Of a DNA stretch of 64,000 bases, positions 13,186 through 24,418 are shown piece after piece; the stretch's first letter is position 1; each line of letters starts with the position of its first letter. Both the position numbers and the translations under genes were made by a program. The DNA is from Phaffia rhodozyma (lineage: Eukaryota > Basidiomycota > Tremellomycetes > Cystofilobasidiales > Mrakiaceae). The notes beneath the pieces are model-generated. The model worked only from the letters and a program-made list of their open reading frames with translations. It had not been told where the DNA came from and did no database searches. The stretch lies in the NCBI GenBank assembly GCA_014706385.1, contig JACGZH010000007.1, positions 1,515,820 through 1,579,819 of the forward strand, in the 5' to 3' direction.

Positions 13186-14498
13186 ATGATCCTCGGACTG
13201 GGACTCAACACTGCTTTCACACTCAACGCTTCTCCATCTTCGTTCTTTTCTGTACCTACAGATCTTGGGCTGGAAGCCTACGGTATACATGAGATAATTT
13301 GGACATCTTGGGGTGCTACCGTTGGCTTCGGTTCGCAAGCTTTTTATTTCATCAAATCGTTTCAGGAATTTTTCGTACTCACTTTGGTTTCCTCCATCAC
13401 GACACAGACCGATCGAGTCAAACGTACAAGATATGGGGCTACTCTCCTGTTGTGCACTACCATGGTCTCACCAAACCTCAGCGGATCGTTCTTCCTTCGG
13501 GCGTTCATCCAAAGACTTTCATAGGAACAGATAATCTTGAGGGCATCCTGGGCGAAGACGGTTACATCTACCTGCCATTAGAAAAAGAGGACAAAGAAGG
13601 ATTTCTTTGGCAAAAACGAACTCAAGATAGTGGAGGATGGTTGGATATTGGGATGCTAGGTAGTGGTATATTGATCGGTCTTCATAGTTAGTGTCATCAC
13701 GTCAAAGATCCGCCGTGAGGAGGTGCTCCATACGATCTGACTCCTGGCCCAACTTCAGGCTATGATACTAGTACCCCTATATATTCCTCATCTCTGTCGA
13801 CCCTGTGTAGCTCTGCCCCCTCGGCTTCGACTTCTTGTCAACCTGCCCATGTCCCAACGTTCAACCACGTACACCCCTCGCTATCTCATGCTCTACTGAC
13901 GCCTTGTCTGCCGACTATCCATCCTCCCTACGCCCAAGGTTCGAACCTATACGCCCAACTTTCTCTATCGGGGTTGACCTATTCGCATACACCCGTTCGA
14001 CTTGAACAGTTCGACGGTCTCGGTCTAATCAAACTCTCCTCGGCAGGAGTCTACTCGAGTGGACTCACAGAGGCCGGATCGATCTATGTCTGGGGAGGAC
14101 GTTACGGCTGTTTAGATGACGCACTTGATGTCCCGCTTATCCAAAGTTTGCTTCATACCCAGCTTGCCGAGTCGACATCGATAGGGAAGTCAAATGGGGC
14201 CTCAAAGCAAGAACTAGGTGCAGCAACACCGGCAGAGGAGGAGGAGGAAGAGATTGTAGATCATCTGATAACACCGTTTGGGGGAGTCCTTCTTGCACTC
14301 AGAAATGGGTTCGTCTTGGGATACAACTTTGACAAGGCGGACCTCATGCCAGCCTCCGGACAGGAAGTCTTTCGTGATACGAGAGGTGAATACGGTCGAT
14401 CGGTTTGGAGTATCGTTTGGGACCCTAAGGATGGTCTAGAGGTAAAAAATATCCGAGTCGGCAGTGGTGGAAGTGCTATCTTCTTTGCAACGAGATAG
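13186..14498 (+). CDS. RCC1-repeat-like protein
   Basis: The ATG at 13186 opens MILGLGLNTAFTLN. The frame then changes across a short intron of about 50 bp (near 13314-13364) and continues as SSQTYKIWGYSPVVHYHG and ILGEDGYIYLPLEK. A second intron lies between about 13690 and 13760. The last exon carries the best RCC1-type motif, LSSAGVYSSGLTEAGSIYVW, followed by GGRYG, then an acidic loop of Glu residues and the end GSGGSAIFFATR. RCC1 blades form a beta-propeller used in Ran exchange, ubiquitin ligases or other scaffolds. Here only two or three weak blades are visible, so a specific role cannot be given. It may be an ATS1-like protein. Confidence 0.5.
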
Positions 14499-15085
14499 CT
14501 ACGAGATCTTGTTCTACTTCGTCACACAAATTAATTATCAATTAGATGTCTGAACAGAGTCAACTAAGCATGATGAACTATCATGAAGAAAAAGACGAAG
14601 TGAGCAAAAGCATTGGAAATTCAAACAGTATCAAGTCAGAGTCAAAAAGGATTAAAGCGGAAGAAGAGAAGAAGACGTCAAAATGAACATGAAACCATTG
14701 CAGATAAGAAAAGAAAGAAAGAAAAAGGGAAAATAAGAAGAAGTAGGATGATTATAAGCACAGGGGATGAGGGGTACACGATAAATCGAAACGAATAAGA
14801 TGAGAAAGATGAAAGAAGAAACTCTCGGAAAAGACGGAAACTGTAGAGGGTTTTGTGTTTTCAATTCTGGAGAGGAGAAGAGGAACAGGACGCTCTGCTT
14901 CCGATCCGCACGTTCTGATGAATACAAGATACAGTTCTGTGACATTTGTTTTGAGCACAACAAGACGGTACAAAAAGAGAAGGAGTCTTTGCATCAGCCC
15001 AAGCTTGAAGAAAGGCGGATGTTACTCGATAACGTCCATACGAGCGAAGAACGATGTACGCACCTGAAACCCAAACAGGGGCTAC
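14499..15085. other. Intergenic, A/G-rich
   Basis: The stretch between the convergent ends of the RCC1-like gene and the next minus-strand gene is rich in GAA/AAG. I see no gene or RNA in it. Confidence 0.6.
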
Positions 15086-16459
15086 TCAAGCGGTAAGCGC
15101 CGAGGATCCTCTTGTGCTCTGAGAGCTCGTGAGATATTCTTCTGGAACTCGAGGGCAGGAAGCCACTTGTGAAATTGTATGAAAAGTCATCAGAGAAGGC
15201 TTGCCCATGATCGGCTTGTACGCCTTCTCTGCTCCTGTTGGTGACCGGTTAAGTACTGTTGTGTCTGACGTGGATGCATTAATAGCTGGAGAAAGGGTAG
15301 AAGAAGCGGCGGCTGGAGGTGAGGAAGACGGTTGGGGCAGCAACGAATTGGATAAAGGGGATGGAACCCAAGACTTGAACTTCTCTCGGTGCTTAGCGAT
15401 ATGAGGATTGTTTCCGTTTAGTATCACAACATGGGGAGGACCGGGCAAAGAGCCAGTCGATGCATCGGTGCTTGTCGTCACTGACGGAGCACCAGGCTCA
15501 GTCGAGAAGGTGGAAGTAGTGGGGGGACACGGCGCCTGTTGTGAATGATCTAACGGTGAGCTGTCGTTTGAGACAGAAGGAGCTATCGGTTCGATGGAAG
15601 GCGAAATCGGCCGAAAAGTAGCCTGGGAAAAGCCAGCGGTGGACATTGACTTGCGCATCTTTTTGTTCGACGTGGCAGGAGAAAACGTCGGTGCCAAACT
15701 TGAAGGTTTGACTATGGGCAAGGAAGCCGATACCAGCGCTTTGGAAGGTCGTGGACGGGGCTGAGAAGTGGCAAATAAAGTTTGATCCGTACTCTTTCTG
15801 CGTCGCTTCCGGTCCACTGTTGATGAACTAGATTCATCGACAGTCAAGGCTACCGAGTTGGATCGACTTCCGCTAGCAGAAGCCCTTCGGAAAGGTCCTG
15901 CTGTCGGCTGTTCCCTCTCGGGAGAGAAAGAGCCTGATTTTCGCTTGTGCGCCTTGGACCTTCTTGTCTCTCGAGCGGTATTGGAGAAAGCTCCGAGCGG
16001 TCCTGAGTGGGAGGTTTCCTTTCCGATGACGAGCTGGACGGCAGGGCCGGAGGGGAAAAGCTTTGGTTGGGGGAGAGGTGCATAGGGTATATAGGAAGGC
16101 GGAATATGCCTATTGTTCTCCAGGTCGGCTTTTGCTGTTTTCAATAGACATTGGGAAAGGATGAGGTGTAAGTTTGACGTGCCTCCGAGAGAGGATGGCG
16201 GAGTAGAAGAGGCTGAGGATGAAGCTGAAGATGAGGATGAGGGTGTTGTACGAGCCTGATTGGTTGTGATGAGAGGGGTCGGGTGTTGGGCGGACAATGG
16301 TCGAACAGGGAGGGTGACAGGGATGGCGTGGGTCACACAGGCCGGAATATCAAGACTGACATGACTGGCAGGGTTGAAAACCGAGGGATCGAACGGAGAA
16401 CCTTTGGGTGGAAGGACAACAGGAAACCTGAATCGATTGGGCACCAAAGTATTCGGCAT
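15086..16459 (-). CDS. Ser/Pro-rich protein of unknown function
   Basis: This is an uninterrupted frame of 457 codons, starting MPNTLVPNRFRFPVVLPPKG and ending at 15086. The N-terminal 60 residues and the segment HVVILNGNNPHIAKHREKFK near residue 340 look like folded, conserved patches. The rest is Ser/Thr/Pro-rich, with basic clusters (RKRRRK near residue 218, NKKMRK) that could be nuclear localisation signals. I do not recognise the family. The long single exon stands out among intron-dense neighbours. It may be a nuclear regulatory protein, but that is only a guess from composition. Confidence 0.6.
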   Translation of the reverse strand: MPNTLVPNRFRFPVVLPPKGSPFDPSVFNPASHVSLDIPACVTHAIPVTLPVRPLSAQHPTPLITTNQARTTPSSSSSASSSASSTPPSSLGGTSNLHLILSQCLLKTAKADLENNRHIPPSYIPYAPLPQPKLFPSGPAVQLVIGKETSHSGPLGAFSNTARETRRSKAHKRKSGSFSPEREQPTAGPFRRASASGSRSNSVALTVDESSSSTVDRKRRRKSTDQTLFATSQPRPRPSKALVSASLPIVKPSSLAPTFSPATSNKKMRKSMSTAGFSQATFRPISPSIEPIAPSVSNDSSPLDHSQQAPCPPTTSTFSTEPGAPSVTTSTDASTGSLPGPPHVVILNGNNPHIAKHREKFKSWVPSPLSNSLLPQPSSSPPAAASSTLSPAINASTSDTTVLNRSPTGAEKAYKPIMGKPSLMTFHTISQVASCPRVPEEYLTSSQSTRGSSALTA

Positions 16460-17089
16460 TGATGTATATATCGAAGAGAAGCCAAACGATATGGGTGTGC
16501 AAGTGGGTATGTGTTGTTTGTAGGTTGGCTTTTTTTTCTTTCACAAACGAGTTGCTTTGTTCTCGACAACACGATCCAGACAGAAAGCGAACGGAGCGGG
16601 AGAAAAAGGAATAGAGAGAACGACGACCGATGGGCTTCAACAGAGGAACGTTCGACCGATGAGGTGGGAGAGAGAAGAGCGAGCAATGTAAAAGAAACAA
16701 AGTGGAAAGTGAAAGAAAGAAGGAAGAAGGAGGAAAGAAAGAGAAAAAAAGGGCGGTCCGGGCGTGAGGTCAAAGCGTGCGGCCCATGTTTGTCCGGTGG
16801 GTGCCTGGCGGCGACAGAGAAACGGGCGGGGCCCAGGCGGTTGCTTCGGCCCGTGCGGGTGCCTGTGTCTCTATGACAACGCCCGATCCGAATTCTTATC
16901 AATTGGCCTTTTGCTTGTCTGATTAAACTTTCAATGCTGTGCTCAACGAGCATTGTGATCACGCCACGGCTCAGCCCGTATCTGACGCCACATCCACGCC
17001 ACACCCACCCACACAATACATCGCATACAATGGAATCAAGTGCTACATTCAATGTGGAGTTGTACAGTACTCTAGAGTCGATTTGGAAC
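16460..17089. other. Upstream region of the Ser/Pro-rich gene
   Basis: This non-coding stretch has a purine-rich run at about 16585-16770 and GC-rich patches near 16780-16860. No gene is supported here. Confidence 0.5.
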
Positions 17090-17561
17090 TCAGTTTCCGG
17101 GAATAGGGTTAACCTTGACCTCTTGGTCCTCCTCTGTGATGGTTGGATGCGTTCCGTGTCAGCGATGATTCTTCATACATGCGCAACAAGAGTACATGTG
17201 TCTTACCGATAGATTCAATCAGATCGTGGCTCTTCAAGTCGCTGGCAAGATTCTCGGGAAGAGACGCAGAGGCATACTTCAGAATAGCTGTTGTGTATAG
17301 AGAGAATAGAATGTAATTGAGTCACGTAATCGGAGCAGATATCACCCCTTTTCGGTTTTACATGTAGAACGAACAGGAGTCATGCTTCTTCTTGTGAACA
17401 GTCGAACCTAGGGAGCATGTCATCCAGGTTAGTCCGGAACAAAGCCAAATACCGAGATGTCAAACTACAGCAAAGGAAAACTTACCCTGGCCCTCAATGT
17501 CCTTGTAAAAAGCCTCGATATCCTCGGTCTTGGCGGAATCCTTGAAGGTAACGATGTAGTT
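17090..17561 (-). CDS. Inhibitor I9-type protease inhibitor (PBI2-like)
   Basis: Small proteins of the I9 family, such as yeast Pbi2, inhibit vacuolar subtilisin-like protease B and share the fold of subtilisin propeptides. An exon starting at 17561 reads NYIVTFKDSAKTEDIEAFYK. A later exon reads AILKYASASLPENLASDLKS and then HDLIESI, which joins across an intron to EEDQEVKVNPIPGN and the stop at 17090-17092. The YIVTFKD start and the IEEDQEV end match the family closely. The true first exon is not resolved; candidate ATGs lie upstream to about 17820. Confidence 0.75.
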
Positions 17562-17958
17562 CTGGGCTGTATGCGTCAAGTCCAGGACGAAACAAAGAGT
17601 AGGACATGAGATCCCAGTTCGTCCACACCATACGGATCTATCTGTACGAACCAGGCATGGCAGCAAACGATTGAAATAAGAATAAGTTGAAGAGAAGGAA
17701 GACGGGGAAGAGAGATCTTTTGATTGACAGAATGGCGGGCAAAGTAGCGAGATGGACGGGACTGTTGAGGTGGAAGTTTGGGAGAACTGCTTTCTCATTC
17801 TTATCGCACGGCACATGGCGAGCAACTCGAACGAAGCGGACGTCATATATAATTTAACCCTAACCTTCACTTACGTAATGCTTAAACTTCCCCACCTTCT
17901 TATTCATTTCACCACACGATCTACTCAGCCACTGCTCTACTTTCTAAACCTCAGCCAG

Positions 17959-20720
17959 ATGGATGTATCATCTCCGATCTACATTCTACGTATACCTCCA
18001 GAGGTTAGCACAACATTCCTCATCGAAATGGTATTTATTCTGTGCTAAGCTCACTCCGTGTTCACCGCTCTTGCGATCTTCAATTACAGCTATGGGACTA
18101 TATTCTTTCTTTCATCCCTGAGCCTCACCTACAAAGGACCGCACTCTCCCTACTCTCCGTGTTTCCGAACGTCTCAATCTCTGACCGACATCTCTGGAAA
18201 AACCTGGTGGTTGCCAGGTCAGAACAACTACCAGCGCTCTATCTGATTATTAGAGAACTCGATAAACGTCGGCAGTTCAGACCCGGTCTGATCGATGATG
18301 ATTCTGAAACAGAGGATGAGGACACGTGGATAAATTTCGGTCCTGCTTTGTCGACAAGTTTCGAGATGCGAAGCTGGTGAGCCTTCTATCTTCCGTGCTT
18401 CTGACTTCTATTCTTCTCCTCCTTGCCTTAAACTTCTCGAGGAACTTTTTCTCTTTGGAGTAAAGTTGTTCAATTGGAAGCTCAACCCTTCTTCTGTCAT
18501 GCTGCTTTCGGTATGATCTATAGGAAAGGCAACGCCGACGCGCTAGTCAACATTCTTCATCTGCTTCCAAACCTGGAGGCTATACGATTGCGCATAGGAA
18601 CGAACTTTAATCCGGAAGTGAGTGTCTCTGTTCCAGGCTCAATCATAATTCGTTGAACAGAAGTTCATTCTTTCAACTGCCCACCATCCTCAAATCCGTC
18701 GTCCGGAGCAGCATCTTGAAGATATATTTTTGACCCCTCGGCCGAAACTGCAGTCCATCAACCTTCGGTTCCGACCTTATGTCAACACGGTCTCGTATCA
18801 TCAATTTCTTTCTGGCATCTATTACGATACTTTCATCGATCTTCTCGCCTCTTGGACTGTCACACCTGCAAATCAACCTCTTCGGTCGCTCAGCCTTGTT
18901 CAGGATGTTCCACCTCGACATCTAGTCGATCCAAGAGCTCCACGACCGGCAGAAAACAACGCTTCCAAGGAGGACGCAAAGGAAAAGGAGAGAGTACAAG
19001 GAAAAGGAGGCTATACTGGCCATGGTCCGTTCAACTATTTGAGTGAGGCTTTGCAAAGCTTTCAACCAAAGATATTTGCCCAACCGTGAGTAGATATGAT
19101 CATCTCGGGCGCTCGGCCTCTGGGCATATGTATCGTACATTCACTCCTACACTGCCCTTCACTGATCTTAATTTTCATTTTATTTTATACATCTCATCCT
19201 CCTTCTATAGAATCGTTTTTTTCAACACAATGTGTATCACCAGACTATCCCTTTCACTTCTCACTAAAATGACTACTCATTTGCGACTTCGGATTCCCCA
19301 AAAGGATATTATCTCACCCATCACCACCTCGGCCTTAAGTTTTCCATCGCTACAATTTCTTGATGTGTCCACCTCCAACATCCGGCTGCATACCAATATA
19401 CCCACCTTACTTAGGACGTATCCAAATCTTCAACATCTCATCATGGATCATACAAATCTGTTTGGTTTTTTGGGAAACGACAAGGAAAGAGGAAAAGAAT
19501 GTTGCCATGAGCTCGGCAGGCTGTTGGTGATGAGCGGAATGAACCGAGGGAAAGAGGTCGAGCGTTCGATCGGAAACTGGGAAAAGGAGGAATCGTTTAG
19601 AGCAACTAGAAGGCGAGACCAAGATGTAACTGAAACGTCAAACACAAACGGCCCACAGACCACACCAGAAAGATCTGTCTCCAATGATATCGATCGCATG
19701 GCCGATCGACTAGAAGCTCTCACCACTATGGACTACAATCTCAACGCATCGTCTCGGGAACGAAGACGAGGGGTCCGACCGATGGGAATCTCTTCATTCT
19801 CTATCCGTTCATCCAATTCGAGCTCTTCGACGAACAATCTTGCCCGAACGGCTCTCTCGAACGCCACAACATCTTCTCATCACGACAATTCGCTTTCTAC
19901 TCCAACTTCGATCAACTACGTTCTTCCCTCAATCCCTGTCCTCCGGTCAGTTTCTCTCGGAGGCGAAGCCATACTGACATCATCTCAGAGAAAAGAATGG
20001 ACAAGCGAGTTCAAGCGAGGTTGGAAGGAAGGTCTAGAAAAAATCGTGGAGTGGGCTCTTGGCGGAGTAGGTGAGAGGTACGAACGTAGTCGGAGGAAAG
20101 CCGAGAAGGACAGAGTGGAATGGGAGAAGTGGCTGACCACCCAGGCCACCGGTGGGAGGCAAACAGACAGTCCACTAGAAGATCGTTCTACAGGGGCTCC
20201 TGTAACGAACGGGAAGGGTAAAGGGAAAGCGCACACAATATCTTCATCCAAGATATCTGGTTCTGCAGTACCAAAGCCGCCTCCTCAAGTCAATCTGTAT
20301 CGATTCCCAACCCCTGCCGAACGAGCGTCCCTTCCTCCGTTCGACCCTTCGGCCAATCCGACATCTCAACTGGTTCTCATATCGGGTGATTCAACTGAAG
20401 ACTGGCGATCCACCTATGCCGATCTTCTTTCGAGGGATGTAAGCTGCGTATTTTGTACAGTCCCGGAGGATCCGACCGGTGGTCCTCTTCGACGCGGAGG
20501 GGAGAATCTCGTCAGGCTTTCTCATGGGGGCACCGAGTCTGCTGGTAGTGGGAGCGTTTCGGGAAGTACTCTACCTAGTGGAGTGGGAACCCCCAGAAGT
20601 TGGGTAGGAGGATATCAGTTCGAAGAAGAAGATCAAGTGGAAGACAATGTTGTAGATAGACATCCTAACGGCTGTGGCCATGCGATAGGAAAAGACGTCT
20701 GGGAAGATTGGGGCGACTGA
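17959..20720 (+). CDS. F-box-like protein with leucine-rich segments
   Basis: The ATG at 17959 gives MDVSSPIYILRIPPE. After an intron the frame continues LWDYILSFIPEPHLQRTALS and LLSVFPNVSISDRHLWKNLV, a fungal F-box-like start. Following exons hold leucine-rich segments (VNILHLLPNLEAIRLRIG, PKLQSINLRFRPYVNTVSYH, TLLRTYPNLQHLIMDHTN). The long last exon is Ser/Arg-rich and ends KDVWEDWGD at 20720. F-box proteins usually recruit substrates to SCF ubiquitin ligases. The substrate is unknown. About six introns are inferred. The leucine-rich part may be a degenerate LRR fold. Confidence 0.6.
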
Positions 20721-21244
20721 GATGATCTGTTTTCATTTAGCCTCATCTCACAAGTACCTATGGTTGAGCGCGTGATGACCTTATTATACAGTCATCCATC
20801 TATAAGATTCCGGTGGTCGACGATGGAAGATACGGGCCCACCATCCTTTTTGTTTTTGCTCATCAATGAATGAATCGCTGTCTGCACAGCATGCGCGTTA
20901 ACGATAAACAGGGTGAATAGAGAGGCAAGTCATGCATATATCACCAATGGCGAGAGCTGGTATCTGAACGACGAATTTTTCTGGCTACTGAGAGAGAAAG
21001 AAGAGAAAAAGGAAGGAGGGGAGATATGGCAACTCTGTAGTCCCACTATGTCTCTGGTTTGCAAAGAAACAAGAAATAAGTAAAGCTGGAAATGGTATGA
21101 ATCGAGGGAAAGCTGACGAGCTTATGTGTATTGATGCGATACAATCGTCCATTTAAAAAAGAGGGGAATGGATGATCCTGAAGAAGAAGAAAACTGGAGA
21201 GAAGAGAGAGAAGAAGTGTCCAACAGGAGATGCTAAAATTCAAC
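20721..21244. other. Convergent 3' flanks, no gene seen
   Basis: The stretch lies between the 3' ends of the F-box-like gene and the glycoprotein gene. I see no supported feature. Confidence 0.5.
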
Positions 21245-23670
21245 TTAGAGAGCGACGGCGCCAGCACCAACCACAACGGCTCCGAGGACAAGGAGACCAG
21301 CTTGGAAGGAGAAGGCAGAGCCCTGTCGAAGAGAAGCTCCTGATACAGCAGAGGAGACAGAGGCTGTGGAGACGATTCGTTGAGAGTGTGATACATCACA
21401 TGTATTTGTGAGAGACTGGCAATGTGAACTAAAACGCAGAGAATTACTTACAAGCAGCAGTAGAGGCTTTGGTAGAAGCAGAAGCTACCACGGAACCAGA
21501 TGAGGCTCGGGCAGAGCTGGCAGCAGATGATGCGGAGGCGACAGCCGATCCAGAGGACGAGGCTAATTGGAAGATAGATGCAAAAAAAGACGAACATAAT
21601 TAGTCTCTTATCAAGTTTAGAGAAGCATAATGTGATCGATTTTCTTACCCTTAGATGTAGAAGACGCTGAAGCGGTGGCGGCAGCGACAAGACCGGTAAT
21701 TCCGTTGGAAATCGACGAGACGGTTCGGCAGTTAGACACCGAAGGGGTGGAGTAGGCGGCAGAAGGGGTTTCGGTTCTTTAGAGACGTAGATAGATAAGC
21801 AAGAAGATTCCACCAAAATCAGCACCGCTCTAGGGTTTCGAAAAAGTTTCTAAAAGACTCACACTCCGATAGTGATGGGCGTTCCAGTCCCGGTGATGGT
21901 GAACTATAAACATTTGAATGATCCATCAGCTGACGAAGCTACACCTAGAACTGAACAAGTCTATGACTTACTCGCTGGTGGAACGTGGAAGTGGTGGTGG
22001 CAGGCGATCCGACAGGGTAGACACCAGGGGGCTGGGGTACATCAGAGTCACACTCGGTAAAGGTCCCATTGATGGTCCCGTAATCGGCGGGCTGAGAAAG
22101 TTGTGAATGTTCGGACATTGATTATTTATAGTCTTTGCGTATAACTAGTCGCGATTCAACATACCATGATCCAGTAGCATCCCATCAAGTCAAGTTCGTG
22201 CTGGCACATGATAGCAGCAGAGATGGTGTCATTCTGTCCAATACACTCTCGGATGCAGAACTGATCGAAACTCATGAAAGCCATCCACTCCTCGTAATTG
22301 ACGTCTTGTCCGGTAACGTTGCTAGTGAGGTTACCACCCACAGGGTTTCCTGAATGCAAGAACACGATATTCAGTCATCAACAGAATAGCCTCTGCAAAA
22401 CAAGGTTCCGGACAATCAACCTACCTTCTCCGGTGGCACCGTGGGGATCAAGCTCTCCTCCAGCGTCTCCATCCCTAATGATCAATAAGAAGCGATGATC
22501 AAAAACTGACTGAAAAGGTAAAGTTTCTGAATGGGCTCTCACATGATATTGATCTTCGTTCCGTCGAGGAAACCGACGACCTGGACATAGAAGTCGTTCT
22601 TGGTGAATTGAGCTCCGTAGATGGTACCCTGTGACGATATTAAGGATCGAGGTCGGTAGCAGAAACCATGTCAGATTGAGAAGAACATCAAACTTGACGA
22701 AAGATCGTGTCGATCAACACGAAACGTACGTCAGGGATAACTCGAGCGTTGTTTCGAGGCTCTGGAAGGACATGAAACGGGGCGAGTCATCAGACGATAA
22801 ACATAGAGAGAAGCACGAGATGTTGTGATCTTTCTTACTGGTACACCTGTTATGAAAGTATTCAAGGGGGAAGAATCATTAGACAAGGCCTTGTTTTTGA
22901 GAGGAACACGGTGTGAATTCAAGTTACTGACCAAGCTACGACCTCGGCCTCCTGGTCGCCGATGGTTCCTCCAGGTCTGTATCACGAGCAAAGAAGTCTT
23001 TGTTAGAAAATATCAACAAGGGGCAAAGGCATACAAAAAGACACACTCACTCGGCAGGCGCAAAGAGACAGAAATCATCAACCGAGTTGATAGAAGCCAA
23101 TCGGGACACAGAGGTCTGGTTGACAGCGGTACCCAAAGTAGGAGTAGCAGCTGAAAGAAAACGGCGAACAGAGATGGATGACGGTTAGTCACCTCGAGAA
23201 GAGTGATCGACGGGCTCAGATTCAAGGGCGCGCCCGTTTCTTCTTCTCGGGAACAGGAGATTCTGGACTCACGGTTGGTAACTCCCATGGTTCCTGAGAC
23301 GCGTGGAAAATCAACAAAGTATCATCACAATTATGTGCGCGTGCATCGCATACACATGTTACGAGTTTGAGAGACACAGACAGCAGAAAACGACATCGGT
23401 TTTTCTAGTTAGCAAAAAGCTATCACCAAGACGAGAATGAAAAAGAGAGAGGAACAGCGACAAGAAATCAAAGAAAAAAGAAAAAGAAAAAGAAAAAGAA
23501 AAGAGAGTGGAGGAAAACAAGAGAATGTGAAGAGAAGGTGAAGAGAAACGATGAAAGTAAGAGAAATGATGGGAAAGAAATCAGGGCGAACCGGTAGCGG
23601 TAACCTGAGCAGAGACCATCTTGGCGGCGATAGCTCCAGAGAGCACGAGGGAGGACGCGATGGAGAGCAT
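21245..23670 (-). CDS. Secreted macrophage-activating-glycoprotein-like, GPI-anchored
   Basis: The ATG at 23668-23670 opens a signal peptide (MLSIASSLVLSGAIAAKMVS). More than ten small exons follow. They spell blocks known from fungal macrophage-activating glycoproteins: INSVDDFCLFAPAE near 23080, GTIGDQEAEVVAW near 22960, GTIYGAQFTKNDFYVQVVG near 22590, GELDPHGATGEG near 22450 and NYEEWMAFMSFDQFCIRECI near 22260. A Cys-rich block (MCQHELDLMGCYW) comes next. The C-terminus is a Ser/Ala-rich stalk and a hydrophobic end (LLVLGAVVVGAGAVAL) with the stop at 21245-21247, a typical GPI-attachment signal. The protein is probably cell-wall or surface bound. Its function in fungi is not known. Confidence 0.78.
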
Positions 23671-24418
23671 GACTGAGAGAAACGAGAGTTGAGGAGAGAC
23701 GAGTGTGGATAGAGCCAAGAGAGTGGAGAGGAAGAGGAGAAAGTCGATGGGGAAGAAAAACAAGGAGAGGAGAGAAAGGATGAACGCAAAAGAAAGAGGA
23801 AAGAGTGATTAGTTTGAAAAAGGCCAAGGTGACATATTTATTTAAAAATAGAACAAGTCTTGGCGAGGACTTGTTTCGATCCTTGAATCACGATCGTGAT
23901 AGTGTGTTACAAAGTGGGTGACTGGTACAGAGTTGAGCGCAAAAATGGATGTTTAGGCTTCTATCCGGTTTACTGAAGACAAGGAGAACGAGGTGAACGG
24001 ACGACAGGATACAAGAAACAAAACCGATAGAACGTAAACGACTAGAACGCATTTCTCTAAAGGAGTATACAAGGAGAGAATTAACAAAGCCTCAGCCTCA
24101 AGTTTCTATGCTAGATTGGATGAGGAAGCGTCCCTTCACATACTATCCTAAAGCTTCGACAGCGATATATGAAAATCCGATAGCGAGGCATATGGTCCTC
24201 CCGCAAAAGACTGTGTCTACGAAAAACATAGCCACATAAAAGGGTCGAGTTCCGCAACCCGATGTGCCACACACAGTAAACACGCCAAGTTCAGTTTGCA
24301 CCATTGATGAAACTCTTGTTGATTAGTCAGCTATGGCACGTTCCTATGTGTGTTTCTCAATTACGATATAACATGATTATAGAGTTGTAAAGCTATCAAA
24401 CACAATTAAAAAATCCCT
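23671..24418. other. Intergenic between glycoprotein gene and DUR3
   Basis: This holds the promoter of the minus-strand glycoprotein gene and the 3' flank of DUR3. No gene or RNA is supported. Confidence 0.5.
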